Source: Evansella sp. AB-P1
GTDB taxonomy: Bacteria > Bacillota > Bacilli > Bacillales > Salisediminibacteriaceae
Assembly (NCBI RefSeq): GCF_029688925.1
Contig: NZ_JARUKY010000003.1
Span: 222,117-286,116 of the forward strand
DNA length: 64,000 nt
Direction of reading: 5' to 3'
Position 1 is the stretch's first letter. The number at the start of each line of letters is the position of its first letter. Shown here piece by piece: positions 54,288 through 63,804 of the stretch. The position numbers and the translations under genes were made by a program. The notes below the pieces were generated by a model, which worked only from the letters and a program-made list of their open reading frames with translations, had not been told where the DNA came from and made no database searches.

Positions 54288-55592
54288 TTAAAATTTAAAC
54301 ACTTTCACAGATTGCTGCAGTTCTTCTGCCATCTTACTTAGCATTTCTGAAGAAGTAGTAATTTCCTCCATAGATGCATTTTGCTCTTCAGCAGAAGATG
54401 CAATTTCTTGTGAATTCTTTGCTGTTTCTTCTGCCACCTGACTCGTTTCTTTTACAGAAGCAACCATTGATTCACTAATAGAAGAGATTTGTTGAGCAGC
54501 TGCAGTTACCTCCTGAACTTGTGTAGTAACATCCCCAATGGATTCTGAGATAACCTCAAAAGATTCCCCAGCTTGATCCACAAATTTTATTCCTTCTTTA
54601 ACGGAGTTACGTCCTTCTACCATAGATGAAGCAGACTCCTTAATACCACTTTGAATATCATTAATAAGTTCTTGAATCTCCGTTGCAGAATTTCTGGATT
54701 GCTCCGCTAATTTACGAACTTCATCAGCAACAACAGCAAAGCCTTGTCCATGCTCACCAGCTCTAGCTGCCTCAATTGCAGCGTTAAGGGCAAGTAGATT
54801 CGTTTGATCTGAAATATCAGTAATCAAAGAGATAATGTCATTTATTTTAACAGACTTTTCATTAAGGTCATTTACAATAGTTGCTGTATTATTTGTATTT
54901 TTCTCAATCATTCTAATCTGCTCAACAGTCTTATAAATAACACTGTTTCCTTGTTCTGCTTTTTCTAACATTTTTGAAGCAGAGTCGTTAACGTTGGTCA
55001 TACTACTTGCAATTTGCTCTACTCCAATAGTTACTTCATTTACCGATTGGCTGATGGAATGGGTGACAGTTACCTGCTCATCTGCACCAGACGCCAATTC
55101 TTGAATTGTTCCAGAAATTACTTCTGTTGCTTGAGAAGATTCTTCTGCACTTGCTGTTAATTGTTCAGAGGATGTAGCAACCTGCTCTGAAGACTGTACA
55201 ACAGTTTGGATTAATTCACTTAAGTTTTCTTTCATGCTATTGTAACCATTAGCCAGCTGGCCAATTTCATCCTTCTGCTTATCAGTAATTGATACAGAAA
55301 AATCACCTTTCCCTGCTTGTTCAAGGGCATAATTAATGTTCTTTAATCTTTTTTTGATTTTTCTTGTAAAAAGTAACACGACAATAAAGGAAAAGATAAA
55401 AACCATAACTATCACAAATAGGAAATTACCAACCATCGTTTCAATTACTTCACTACTTACTCCTGAATCCAATAAATATCTATTAATCTGAATAAAATAA
55501 ATAACAACAATCACCATTGAAAAAGTAGACAGAATGCCTAGAACAAGTAAATTCATTTTTGTACTTAGCTTTAAGTTTGACATTAAGTTCAT
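54288..55592 (-). CDS. Methyl-accepting chemotaxis protein with minimal sensor
   Basis: A 434-residue chemoreceptor: two membrane helices (about 15-33 and 52-70) joined by only about 18 residues, a HAMP domain ([20 protein letters not shown]), then the signalling coiled coil with tip [20 protein letters not shown] and [16 protein letters not shown]. With no real external ligand domain it may sense through the membrane or a partner. ATG after AAAGGGG. It is preceded by a c-di-GMP-I riboswitch with a perfect terminator, tying its synthesis to cyclic di-GMP. Confidence 0.93.
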   Translation of the reverse strand: MNLMSNLKLSTKMNLLVLGILSTFSMVIVVIYFIQINRYLLDSGVSSEVIETMVGNFLFVIVMVFIFSFIVVLLFTRKIKKRLKNINYALEQAGKGDFSVSITDKQKDEIGQLANGYNSMKENLSELIQTVVQSSEQVATSSEQLTASAEESSQATEVISGTIQELASGADEQVTVTHSISQSVNEVTIGVEQIASSMTNVNDSASKMLEKAEQGNSVIYKTVEQIRMIEKNTNNTATIVNDLNEKSVKINDIISLITDISDQTNLLALNAAIEAARAGEHGQGFAVVADEVRKLAEQSRNSATEIQELINDIQSGIKESASSMVEGRNSVKEGIKFVDQAGESFEVISESIGDVTTQVQEVTAAAQQISSISESMVASVKETSQVAEETAKNSQEIASSAEEQNASMEEITTSSEMLSKMAEELQQSVKVFKF

Positions 55593-55666
55593 ATAAATTC
55601 CCCTTTAACTTCTTTTCATAATTAGACAGGTATTAGTGAAAACAGAATATAGCTTTATAAACAGAA

Positions 55667-55694
55667 AAATAGCATACCAAAACAGGTATGCTTA
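55667..55694 (-). terminator. Riboswitch expression-platform terminator before the chemoreceptor gene
   Basis: AGCATACC, loop TGTTTT, GGTATGCT on the minus strand, followed by ATTTTTC. Confidence 0.82.
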
Positions 55695-55698
55695 AACC

Positions 55699-55784
55699 CG
55701 ATTTTCGGCAACTCGACTACCATAGCATATAGCTTTAGGCTCGTAGCTTTGCGTCCTTCCTTTTCAGAAAGTTTGCCCCTTCAT
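55699..55784 (-). ncRNA. Cyclic di-GMP-I (GEMM-I) riboswitch upstream of the chemoreceptor gene
   Basis: Minus-strand core: GGGCAAACTTTCTGAAAAGG, GGACGCAAAGCTACGAGCC, TAAAGC, GCTATGGTAGTCGAGTTGCC, all in order and spacing for the class I aptamer, with the terminator directly after. Confidence 0.94.
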
Positions 55785-55956
55785 TTTATTTACATAGTAA
55801 TTGATCAAATGACAAAAGTCTATATAAAAAAACAAAAATATACAAGACTGTATAAAAAATACCCATTTAATAGAATGCAATTAGATTTATAGAGTTGCGA
55901 CAAATTATTTCCCTACTTTTCTAACTAGCACTAACCGATAATTTTACAAAACTTAT

Positions 55957-56823
55957 TTATTTTCTATCTTCTAAATCTTCATTCCACAAATTTTGAGAAG
56001 TGTCTTGTACTATTTCCTTTTTTACCACTTCCATATTTTTATCATGCTCTTGACGAATGCCTTCAATAAATTCATATTGATTGATGTGCTCCTCCAACTC
56101 ATTCTTCTTATTCCCAACGGAGAACAATTCCGTAAGCTTCCTTATATATTGAAGATCATTCTGCTGTCGCCTTATTATTTCCCTAGTATCGTCAGTCGGT
56201 TGACCATGGCCAGGAATATACAATGTGATGGGATGGTTTTCTACAATCCCCGCTGCTTTTACTAACGTACGTTCATAATCTTTTCTGTTTTCTATAAAGG
56301 GAAACTCTTGGTCTGACAAATAATCTCCCCCAATAAATATCCCAAGCGAATCTATTACAGTAAAAATACCATCTGCTGTATGACCTGGAGCTCTATAGAA
56401 GGTTAGGACTGTAGCACCCAATGTGAGCTTTTGACCATCTTCTACAATAACATGATTAATTTGGGGAAATTCAATCTCATATTGACGTTTCACATATATT
56501 TCATCATCAAAGGCTTTTATTTTTTTCACAATTTCTTCTTTTGCTGAATGCTCCTTCACACCTATACTTGCAATTGTTTTAGCCTTTGGAAATGCACCAT
56601 ATCCTAGAACATGATCAAAATCTGAATGGGTAAACAAAAGATAAACAGGACGATCCGCCTCTCTTATTAACTTCTCCACTTCCACTCTTAACATTTCCAC
56701 TTCACTTGGAAGCCAAGCAGGATCTACTACAAGAATCATATCTTCCGTTTCTATTACAGTGGAATTTGTTTGAACGATAGAGCTTTGAAAAACAGTTACA
56801 TGTTTGTTTTTAAATACAATCAT
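55957..56823 (-). CDS. MBL-fold metallohydrolase
   Basis: A 288-residue metallo-beta-lactamase-fold hydrolase. The metal motif reads THSDFDHVLG, that is HxDxDH where the usual motif is HxHxDH; downstream ligands are His in RAPGHTADG, Asp in GGDYLSD and His in IPGHGQPT. The change of the second His to Asp occurs in some family branches, so activity is plausible but metal preference may differ. The C-terminal 55 residues form a charged helical extension. Substrate unknown. Its start lacks a strong ribosome binding site. Confidence 0.87.
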   Translation of the reverse strand: MIVFKNKHVTVFQSSIVQTNSTVIETEDMILVVDPAWLPSEVEMLRVEVEKLIREADRPVYLLFTHSDFDHVLGYGAFPKAKTIASIGVKEHSAKEEIVKKIKAFDDEIYVKRQYEIEFPQINHVIVEDGQKLTLGATVLTFYRAPGHTADGIFTVIDSLGIFIGGDYLSDQEFPFIENRKDYERTLVKAAGIVENHPITLYIPGHGQPTDDTREIIRRQQNDLQYIRKLTELFSVGNKKNELEEHINQYEFIEGIRQEHDKNMEVVKKEIVQDTSQNLWNEDLEDRK

Positions 56824-56861
56824 ATAAGACCTCCTCTATTAGTTACTATCATAACATTATA

Positions 56862-56891
56862 CAAAAATAGGAGAGGTGCCAGGCACCCCTC
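56862..56891 (-). terminator. Terminator of the STAS-like gene
   Basis: GAGGGGTGCC and GGCACCTCTC pair on the minus strand, followed by CTATTTTTG. The core GGTGCCAGGCACC is a short palindrome also found at 27370 (variant) and 45901. Confidence 0.78.
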
Positions 56892-56892
56892 A

Positions 56893-57246
56893 CTACTCTA
56901 ACCAATACAATGCTTTTTCTTTTTCATCGAAATCGAAGTGCTTCACTTCCACTCCAGGCAATATATTACTTATCTTACTTCCAAGCCCAATCCACTTTTT
57001 GTCTGTAATAACAGCAATTTTATTAAATTCCTTCCAATGATTTGCGCTAAACTTCAAATCCTCCATTACAGCATTCATGGAGTAGCCTTGAATTTCATGT
57101 ACCTCCATTAGAAGGTTAATCTTTCCGTAATTCTCTTTCTTCTCTTTGAAGATCATTTCAAACTCTTCAATATCCTCCGTTGTAATCTTCCCATTCACGA
57201 TTACTTCCATAATAGCTTCTTTATTTTTGGGCTTTATGGTAATCAT
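56893..57246 (-). CDS. STAS/SpoIIAA-like domain protein
   Basis: A 117-residue soluble protein of the same type as 10122-10490: strands and helices such as EAIMEVIVNGKIT, KINLLMEVHEIQGYS, and FNKIAVITDKKWIGLGSKIS. SpoIIAA-like (STAS/SEC14-type) proteins of this length are frequent in bacilli; their function is unknown. GGAGG lies 6 bases before the ATG. The ferritin-like gene lies 35 bp upstream on the same strand, so both may be one transcript. Confidence 0.8.
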   Translation of the reverse strand: MITIKPKNKEAIMEVIVNGKITTEDIEEFEMIFKEKKENYGKINLLMEVHEIQGYSMNAVMEDLKFSANHWKEFNKIAVITDKKWIGLGSKISNILPGVEVKHFDFDEKEKALYWLE

Positions 57247-57281
57247 CTTTACGCCTCCAATTTTAGGTAAACTCTCTAGGA

Positions 57282-57716
57282 TTAATGAAACTGTGAGTCG
57301 GCTAAAATTCGGTCCAATTCTTCCTTGTGCTTCGTTTCGTCTGCAATCATATCTTCAAGCTTTACCACAAGCTCCGTTTGATTTAATTCCTCAGCCTGTA
57401 GTTTACGTAATTCGTAACGTTCGATTGTCTCTTGTTCTGCTTTCCTCGCTTCCATAAGCATTTCCTTTACATCATTAGGCTGTTTAACTGGAGCTGGAGA
57501 TGTTGTTGGCGTCCCACCAAGAACCTTTATCTTATCTGCTAAATATAGGGCATGTCCTTGTTCATCACCAATTTCACTTTCAAAGAAAGGCTTCAATGTC
57601 TGACGGTATAGACCCGATACAACAGCTGCATTATTCGTGTACATAATACTAGCAGCATACTCATTTGCTAGATCTTCATTTAGTCCATCGATTAAAACTT
57701 TCATTTTAATATCCAT
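57282..57716 (-). CDS. Ferritin-like diiron protein
   Basis: A 144-residue four-helix protein of the ferritin-like superfamily. Carboxylate and His ligands are in place: NEDLANEYAASIMY (helix 1), FESEIGDEQGHALYLADKI (helix 2), EARKAEQETIERYELRKL (helix 3) and MIADETKHKEELDRIL (helix 4). It is probably an iron-binding or peroxide-handling protein of the bacterioferritin/rubrerythrin/DPS-neighbour type, without a rubredoxin domain. GAGGTGA precedes the start. Likely first gene of an operon with the STAS-like gene. Confidence 0.88.
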   Translation of the reverse strand: MDIKMKVLIDGLNEDLANEYAASIMYTNNAAVVSGLYRQTLKPFFESEIGDEQGHALYLADKIKVLGGTPTTSPAPVKQPNDVKEMLMEARKAEQETIERYELRKLQAEELNQTELVVKLEDMIADETKHKEELDRILADSQFH

Positions 57717-57917
57717 TAAAAATCACCTCGAATAAAAAATTTCTATCATATTTATCTCGATTCCCCACTCAATTCTAGATAAACATATCTCAACCAATTT
57801 TGTAGTAAAGTTTAATAGCTTCATCAATTGGAAAAGGAAGGTACAAACACAAACATAGAAAGGACAGCGTCTTCCCTGACTGTTTCACTTTCATAAATAC
57901 AATTGGAGGGTGAAGTT

Positions 57918-58460
57918 ATGTTTGAACTATCAGATTTAGCCCGAATCATTTATGCACTATTTATTGTTTTTCCACTAGTATCCTTCATACATGAGTTAGG
58001 ACACCTCCTTTTTGCATGTCTATTCGGTGCTAAAAATTTTAAAATGACAATTGGCTGCGGAAAGCCAATATTTAAATATAAATTTCTAGAAATCAGAAAA
58101 TATTATTTTTGGTATAGCTGGTGTTACTATAGTGATTTGGAAAAAGATAACCGATTAACAAATATTCTCGTATACTCCGGACCCATGATCCTGAATCTCT
58201 CAGCTGCATTACTAGTAAACTGGTTAACCATCATCGGTGTTTTAGACTCCTCCATTCTTTGGTATCAATTTGTCTATTTCTCTATCTATTTCGTCATTTT
58301 TGATTTAATACCAATGACCTACCATGACGGACAGCCAAGTAATGGCCGAGTCATTTACGAACTTCTACGATACGGAAATAAAGTTTCGTTTGAAAAAGGA
58401 GACTTTAATGAAGAAGCTGAAAAAATGAGAGAAAACAATCGAACAACAAAGGATAGGTAG
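57918..58460 (+). CDS. M50-type intramembrane metalloprotease-like protein
   Basis: A 180-residue membrane protein with the zinc motif HELGH in the first helix (SFIHELGHLLFACLFGA) and a later DLIPMTYHDGQPSNGRVI segment corresponding to the NPxPxxxLDG motif of site-2 proteases, though modified. About four membrane segments. Likely cleaves membrane-bound substrates or acts as a divergent relative. The start at 57918 follows GGAGGG by 7 bases; the earlier in-frame TTG is inside the site. Single gene. Confidence 0.82.
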   Translation: MFELSDLARIIYALFIVFPLVSFIHELGHLLFACLFGAKNFKMTIGCGKPIFKYKFLEIRKYYFWYSWCYYSDLEKDNRLTNILVYSGPMILNLSAALLVNWLTIIGVLDSSILWYQFVYFSIYFVIFDLIPMTYHDGQPSNGRVIYELLRYGNKVSFEKGDFNEEAEKMRENNRTTKDR

Positions 58461-58641
58461 CGTTTTCGACATATCCCGCCAGGTGCCTTGGACAACACCC
58501 GGCCCCTCCTAGGACTTTTCAACTCCATTACCTCTATAAATCTATTAATTCTGCCATTCGCATAGTTCGAAAGTAACAAACGTGATAAAATAAACGAGAA
58601 ACTTGTCTGAAATATCACACAATCAGAGGGGCTGGATTTCT

Positions 58642-60963
58642 ATGTGGGAGAAGAAAATTATTAAACTTACAAAAAACAAAGTCATCGTCTCCATATACTT
58701 TTTTTTAGTACTCACTTCCGTATTATTTTTAGATAAAATACTTATCACTTTTAACAACTTAAATAACTTTTGGACAACGATTATACAACTTACAATCATT
58801 ATTGTCGGAATATTGCCACTTCTATATGTAATTTGGTATAAAAATATAATACTAAAAGAAGCTTTATCTACACTATCTGTGAGAGAATCCACATTGAAAT
58901 CAATCCTCGATAGTATGGAAGAAGGGGTCATTGCCTGTGACAAAAACGGAAAAATAACGTTTATTAATCGTGCCCACAGCAAAATAACTGGACAAGCCTA
59001 CACACCGTCCACCCTAGATTTTTACACAAAGGAAGCAATAGTTATCCATCCCAACTCTGAAACACCATTAACCAAACACGAATTACCATTACATAAAGCA
59101 CTACACGGGGAAGAAACAACAAAAGAAAAAATATTGATCAAAAATAAAGCTGGGGAGCAGTACACCTTAAAGGTTACTAGTAAACAAATACGATCAGATA
59201 ACGGAGAAGTACTTGGCGCACTAACCATCGCAAACAACATTACAAAAGAAGAGCAAGCAATCGAATCCTTTCAAGAAAGCGAACAACGATACAAGCATTT
59301 AGCCGATCTTTTACCAATTTCCATCTTCGTACATGTAAATGATAGACTAGCATATATTAACCAATCTGGTGCCAAAATGATTGGTGCGAACCACCCTACT
59401 GAAATCATAGGAAAACCAGCAAGTGACTTTATCCCACCAGAACTTAAAAAGAAATCAAAAAAACGAAGAGAGCATGCCATTAAAACCAAAAAACAATTAA
59501 AACCATATGATACGAAACTACAAAGACTAGACGGAACAACAATGGACGTACAAGCAAACTCAACAGCCATTACCTATCACGGAAAACCAGCAATACTCGG
59601 AATAAATATAGACATAACGAAACAAAAAAAAGCATTAGAAAGAATTAAACACATGGCCTATCACGATGCCCTAACCAACTTACCAAACAGAAGATATTTC
59701 AATAAAATACTTAAACAAAAAATATACGAAGCCAAAAAGCATAATCAATCACCAAAAAAATTCGCCATCTTATTTTTTGACATTCATAACTTTGAACACA
59801 TCAACGACTGGCTCGGCCACTCCTACGGGGACCAATTACTAAAGCAAATAACAAAACGACTAACAAGCAACCTACCAGAAGGAGTTTTCACATCACGAAT
59901 AGCCGGAGACGAATTCACACTCATCACACCATATTTTTCCGAAAAAGCTCAATGTGAAAAATTGGCAAACGATATTCTAGCAAATTTCCACCAACCATTC
60001 CCTATCCAAGATATGGAGCTGAACGTATCCGCAAACATTGGCATCAGCATTTACCCAAGCGATGGCGAAACGATTGATACTTTGGTAAAAAATTCAGATC
60101 TAGCTATGTTCGAAGCCAAAAAGAAAGGACTGAATTCCTCAGCCTTTTATAGCCCTTCGTTCCATGACCCATTCATCGAAAGAAGAAAAATGGAACATGA
60201 ATTAGAACGAGCAATTAAAGAAAAGGAATTCATCCTATTTTATCAGCCACAGATCTGCAGTAGGACACGGGAAGTATGTGGAATGGAAGCATTAATCCGA
60301 TGGGAACACCCAGCTCGTGGCCTTGTTTCCCCAGGAGAATTTATTCCTATAGCAGAAGAAACAGAATATATAGTAAGGATAGGAGAATGGGTACTAACCG
60401 AGGCTTGTATGCAAAACAAAAGATGGCAAGAGGAAGGCTATTCGCCAATACCAGTAAAAGTGAATCTATCCACTCGCCAATTTTTTCAAACAGATATTGT
60501 CAAAACCGTCTCAACAGTACTAGCTGAAACAGCTTTAGAGCCACAATATTTAGAATTAGAAATAACGGAAAGCATTATGATGAAGAATAAAAACGAAGCA
60601 ACTAAAATACTACATGCACTGAAAAAACTAGGAGTCGGTTTAGCTCTCGATGACTTCGGAACAGGCTACTCCTCTCTAGCATATTTAAAGGATTTTCCTA
60701 TCGATACAATTAAAATCGATAAATCCTTCATTCATGATCTATTTCATGACGTTAAAAGCAAGGCAATCGTAAAAAATGTAATCAACCTTGCCCACAGTCT
60801 TGAGCTAAACGTCATAGCAGAAGGAGTAGAAACAAAAGAGCAAGAGCAATTTCTAATCCAACAACACTGTCACCAGCAGCAAGGATACTATTTCAGCAGA
60901 CCAAAAGCAGCCAAAGACACAGAGTGGGATCAGAATGATGGTGACCTTCGGATTTCCTTGTAA
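58642..60963 (+). CDS. PAS-PAS-GGDEF-EAL c-di-GMP protein
   Basis: A 773-residue membrane protein: two N-terminal helices (about 15-65), two PAS domains (about 75-195 and 210-330), GGDEF (about 345-505) and EAL (about 515-770). The GGDEF motif is SRIAGDEF (Ala first), possibly weak or inactive as a cyclase. The EAL domain looks intact (MEALIRWEHP, DDFGTGYSSLAYL, IKIDKSFI), so it likely hydrolyses c-di-GMP. The start at 58642 follows AGAGGGG by 10 bases. The coding strand is unusually rich in A and C and poor in T from about 59000 on, unlike its neighbours, hinting at transfer. Confidence 0.93.
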   Translation: MWEKKIIKLTKNKVIVSIYFFLVLTSVLFLDKILITFNNLNNFWTTIIQLTIIIVGILPLLYVIWYKNIILKEALSTLSVRESTLKSILDSMEEGVIACDKNGKITFINRAHSKITGQAYTPSTLDFYTKEAIVIHPNSETPLTKHELPLHKALHGEETTKEKILIKNKAGEQYTLKVTSKQIRSDNGEVLGALTIANNITKEEQAIESFQESEQRYKHLADLLPISIFVHVNDRLAYINQSGAKMIGANHPTEIIGKPASDFIPPELKKKSKKRREHAIKTKKQLKPYDTKLQRLDGTTMDVQANSTAITYHGKPAILGINIDITKQKKALERIKHMAYHDALTNLPNRRYFNKILKQKIYEAKKHNQSPKKFAILFFDIHNFEHINDWLGHSYGDQLLKQITKRLTSNLPEGVFTSRIAGDEFTLITPYFSEKAQCEKLANDILANFHQPFPIQDMELNVSANIGISIYPSDGETIDTLVKNSDLAMFEAKKKGLNSSAFYSPSFHDPFIERRKMEHELERAIKEKEFILFYQPQICSRTREVCGMEALIRWEHPARGLVSPGEFIPIAEETEYIVRIGEWVLTEACMQNKRWQEEGYSPIPVKVNLSTRQFFQTDIVKTVSTVLAETALEPQYLELEITESIMMKNKNEATKILHALKKLGVGLALDDFGTGYSSLAYLKDFPIDTIKIDKSFIHDLFHDVKSKAIVKNVINLAHSLELNVIAEGVETKEQEQFLIQQHCHQQQGYYFSRPKAAKDTEWDQNDGDLRISL

Positions 60964-61096
60964 CCCTCATGCAAGTAAATTTAATACTTGCACCACCGAG
61001 GAAAAAAATAATCTTTTACCCCCTACAACTTACTCAGTAAGTCGTAGGGGATTTTTGTATCGCGCTATCCCACTGGAGTTGCCGTCCTTCACTTTT
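60964..61096. repeat. Dispersed intergenic repeats
   Basis: A CCTCATGCAAGTAAA...TTGCACC block at about 60963-60998, then CTTACTCAGTAAGTCGTAGGGGA...CCCACTGGAGTTGCCGTCC, a relative of 7290-7412. Confidence 0.55.
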
Positions 61097-61515
61097 GAAC
61101 CGGGGGTTTTTGTACCTGCTTCCCCTGTACCTGCTTCGTTTTACCCTGGTTCAAGCTCTCTCATGCTCCTTCATGCTCTCGGATTGAACCGGGGGTTTTT
61201 GTACCTGCTTCCCCTGTACCTGCTTCGTCTTCCCCTGGTTCAAGCTCTCTCATGCTCCTTCATGCTCTCAGATTGAACCGGGGGTTTTTGTACCTGCTTC
61301 CCCTGTACCTGCTTCGTCTTCCCCTGGTTCAAGCTCTCTCATGCTCCTTCATACTCTCGGATTGAACCGGGGGTTTTTGTACCTGCTTCCCCTGTACCTG
61401 CTTCGTTTCCCCCTGGTTCAAGCTCTCTCATGCTCCTTCATACTCTCGGATTGAACCGGGGGTTTTTGTACCTACTTCCGCTGTACCTGCTTCGTTTTCC
61501 CCCTAGTTCAATCCG
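61097..61515. repeat. Tandem array of 89 bp units, 5 copies
   Basis: GAACCGGGGG recurs at 61097, 61186, 61275, 61364 and 61453, an exact 89 bp period. In each unit GAACCGGGGG can pair with CCCCTGGTTC (one wobble) about 45 bp away, so every unit is again a hairpin, followed by AAGCTCTCTCATGCTCCTTC. The last copy is slightly degenerate (CCCCTAGTTC). The plus-strand ORF across it is an artefact. Confidence 0.9.
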
Positions 61516-61525
61516 TTACAACGAC

Positions 61526-61580
61526 AAGAAAAGGAGAAGAAAGCTTCGGTTTTAACCGGCTTCCTCCTCCTTTTTGATGG
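61526..61580 (-). terminator. Long imperfect terminator of ugd
   Basis: GGAGGAGGAAGCCGGTT pairs imperfectly with ACCGAAGCTTTCTTCTCC on the minus strand, followed by TTTTC. Confidence 0.65.
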
Positions 61581-61607
61581 ATAAATTTTATAATTAACGC
61601 TAGCTAG

Positions 61608-62774
61608 TTAGTCTCGCGTAAATAAATCCCGTGTGTACACCTTCGATAATACGTCGCTTAATTCGTCACTTAAGCGATTCGTTACAATGACATCGGAAGT
61701 GTTCTTGAATTCCTCTAAATCATGAATAACTTTAAAGTTATCAAACGTGTCCTCTTCAAGTACCGGTTCATAAATAACAACCTCGATACCTTTTGCACGA
61801 ATGCGTTCCATAATTCCTTGGATAGCAGATGCTCGAAAGTTATCCGAGTTTGTCTTCATTGTAAGACGGAAAATACCTACTACTTCAGGATTTTTTGCTA
61901 TGATTTGTTCAGCAATGTGGTCCATACGAACTGTATTGGAATCTACAATTGCTCCAATAATGTTATTTGGAATGCCTTCATAGTTTGCACGAAGCTGTTT
62001 CGTATCCTTCGGTAAGCAATATCCCCCATAACCGAAGGATGGATTGTTGTAGTGATCACCGATCCGTGGATCAAGACCAACACCTTCAATAATTTGCTTC
62101 GTATTTAAGCCTTTTAATTCTGCATACGTGTCTAATTCGTTAAAGTACGCAACGCGCATAGCTAAATAAGTATTGGAGAATAATTTTACAGCCTCTGCTT
62201 CTGTAGAATTTGTAAAAAGAACTGGAACATCTTTCTTAATAGCCCCTTCTAACAGGAGGTCAGCAAATTTTTTCGCCCGTTCAGACTGCTCTCCTACAAT
62301 TATTCGAGACGGATAAAGATTGTCATATAAGGCAAGCCCTTCACGAAGGAACTCTGGAGAAAACATAATACTGTCTGTACCAAACTTCTCCCTTACCTCT
62401 TTCGTATATCCTACTGGAATAGTTGATTTAATTACCATAACAGCATTTGGATTTATGTCCATCACGGATTGAATAACAGCTTCCACTGACTTCGTATTAA
62501 AGTAATTCGTATCTGGATCATAATCTGTCGGTGTAGCAATAATGACAAATTCCGCGTCACCATATGCCTTCTGTTGATCCATTGTAGCAACTAAATTCAA
62601 GTCTTTCGTAGTTAAAAACTCTTCAATCTCCTTATCAACAATTGGAGATTCCTTTCTGTTTAACATATCAACCTTTTCTTGAACAATATCTACTGCTACA
62701 ACTTCATTATTTTGCGATAACAAAACTGCGTTTGATAATCCTACATAACCTGTACCTGCTACTGCGATTTTCAT
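61608..62774 (-). CDS. ugd: UDP-glucose 6-dehydrogenase family protein
   Basis: A 388-residue NAD-dependent nucleotide-sugar dehydrogenase of the short Ugd type (E. coli-like length). Rossmann motif [24 protein letters not shown], catalytic Cys in [11 protein letters not shown], and Lys in [14 protein letters not shown]. It oxidises UDP-glucose to UDP-glucuronate, or a related sugar, for wall or capsule polysaccharides. The ATG follows GTGAGG by 12 bases. The ydcF-like gene lies 388 bp upstream on the same strand. Its neighbours give no capsule cluster. Confidence 0.9.
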   Translation of the reverse strand: MKIAVAGTGYVGLSNAVLLSQNNEVVAVDIVQEKVDMLNRKESPIVDKEIEEFLTTKDLNLVATMDQQKAYGDAEFVIIATPTDYDPDTNYFNTKSVEAVIQSVMDINPNAVMVIKSTIPVGYTKEVREKFGTDSIMFSPEFLREGLALYDNLYPSRIIVGEQSERAKKFADLLLEGAIKKDVPVLFTNSTEAEAVKLFSNTYLAMRVAYFNELDTYAELKGLNTKQIIEGVGLDPRIGDHYNNPSFGYGGYCLPKDTKQLRANYEGIPNNIIGAIVDSNTVRMDHIAEQIIAKNPEVVGIFRLTMKTNSDNFRASAIQGIMERIRAKGIEVVIYEPVLEEDTFDNFKVIHDLEEFKNTSDVIVTNRLSDELSDVLSKVYTRDLFTRD

Positions 62775-63162
62775 TTTTCAACAAAACCTCACTTTTCCAT
62801 AAATGAATATATATTTTAAACTGTCATCGATCACATAATAAAACTCACTTTATGATAGCATCTAACAAAAACACCATATTATTCCTGACGACAACATCAC
62901 AAAATAATGATGCACTCGGTTCACATAAAAACCATCTTTTTCGACGAACAATATCTACAATCTACCGAGAAGTAATTCGACATTTTTCCTATTTAACCCA
63001 CTAAATTATTATAATGTAATGCCTCATCAATTTAAAGGGATATTTATATAAAACAATTGTATTGTAAACATCCCTACCATTAACCATTCACTTACTCTTT
63101 CTATTCATATATAAAGCATTCATTTCCACTTGTAAATACTGATCTATGAACAGAGATTAAAA
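62775..63162. other. Intergenic region between ydcF-like gene and ugd
   Basis: AT-rich; no gene supported on either strand. It presumably carries the ugd promoter. Confidence 0.4.
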
Positions 63163-63747
63163 CTATAGTCGGAAAAACTCCCAAATAAACCGAAGAATTT
63201 CATTTGCACCTTGCTTCCTTGTTTCGTGCTCCCTCCACCAATGGCGATCAAATGTGTCCTCTCTGACTGGAACAGAAATGACCTGAATATCCGTATCACT
63301 AAACGTTTTTTCAAAAATCCATTGCGCACGTGACGAATGAAATTTACTGGTCACTAAAATAACGTTTTCAATTCCCATCTTTACAAGCTCTGGCTTCAAT
63401 AACTCCGCCTCTTCACGGGTACTAGTGGCAGGCTTAAACTCCAAAATGGCATCCTCTGGTACTTCAAGGGCTAACAAATGTTTCTTCATTAAATCAGACG
63501 AATACGTTTCCCATCCAACAAGGGTACCAGTGAGAATAATCTGATCGCTAAAGCCTTCAAAATAAAGCTCTGCAGCCTCTGCCTCACGATCGCCTACACC
63601 ACCACTCAACACTAAAATGGCATCTGCCTCTATCGGTTCATCTACTGTAACTATGAATCTATGTAAATTTAGTAAAAACAATAACCCTACTACAACAAAC
63701 AGACTGACAGCAATGGTTAACCATTTTTTCCAACGTCCCATTTTCAT
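63163..63747 (-). CDS. YdcF family (DUF218) membrane protein, second copy
   Basis: A 194-residue paralog of 29963-30547: one N-terminal membrane helix (about 10-28), then AILVLSGGVGDREAEAAELY, IILTGTLVGWETYSSD, TSTREEAELLKPEL and VILVTSKFHSSRAQWIF, ending VPVREDTFDRHWWREHETR. Start after AAGGTGAT. The two copies are the same length and keep all motifs, so both are probably functional. Its position upstream of ugd fits a role in envelope polysaccharides, but this is inference. Confidence 0.88.
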   Translation of the reverse strand: MKMGRWKKWLTIAVSLFVVVGLLFLLNLHRFIVTVDEPIEADAILVLSGGVGDREAEAAELYFEGFSDQIILTGTLVGWETYSSDLMKKHLLALEVPEDAILEFKPATSTREEAELLKPELVKMGIENVILVTSKFHSSRAQWIFEKTFSDTDIQVISVPVREDTFDRHWWREHETRKQGANEILRFIWEFFRL

Positions 63748-63804
63748 AAGATATCACCTTACCTTTAACTAAATCCACTAACATCAGGACTTTATATTTT
63801 CTAT

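Noticed and set aside
60935..61276. 113-codon plus-strand ORF
   Set aside because: It starts inside the GGDEF-EAL gene and continues through the 89 bp array.
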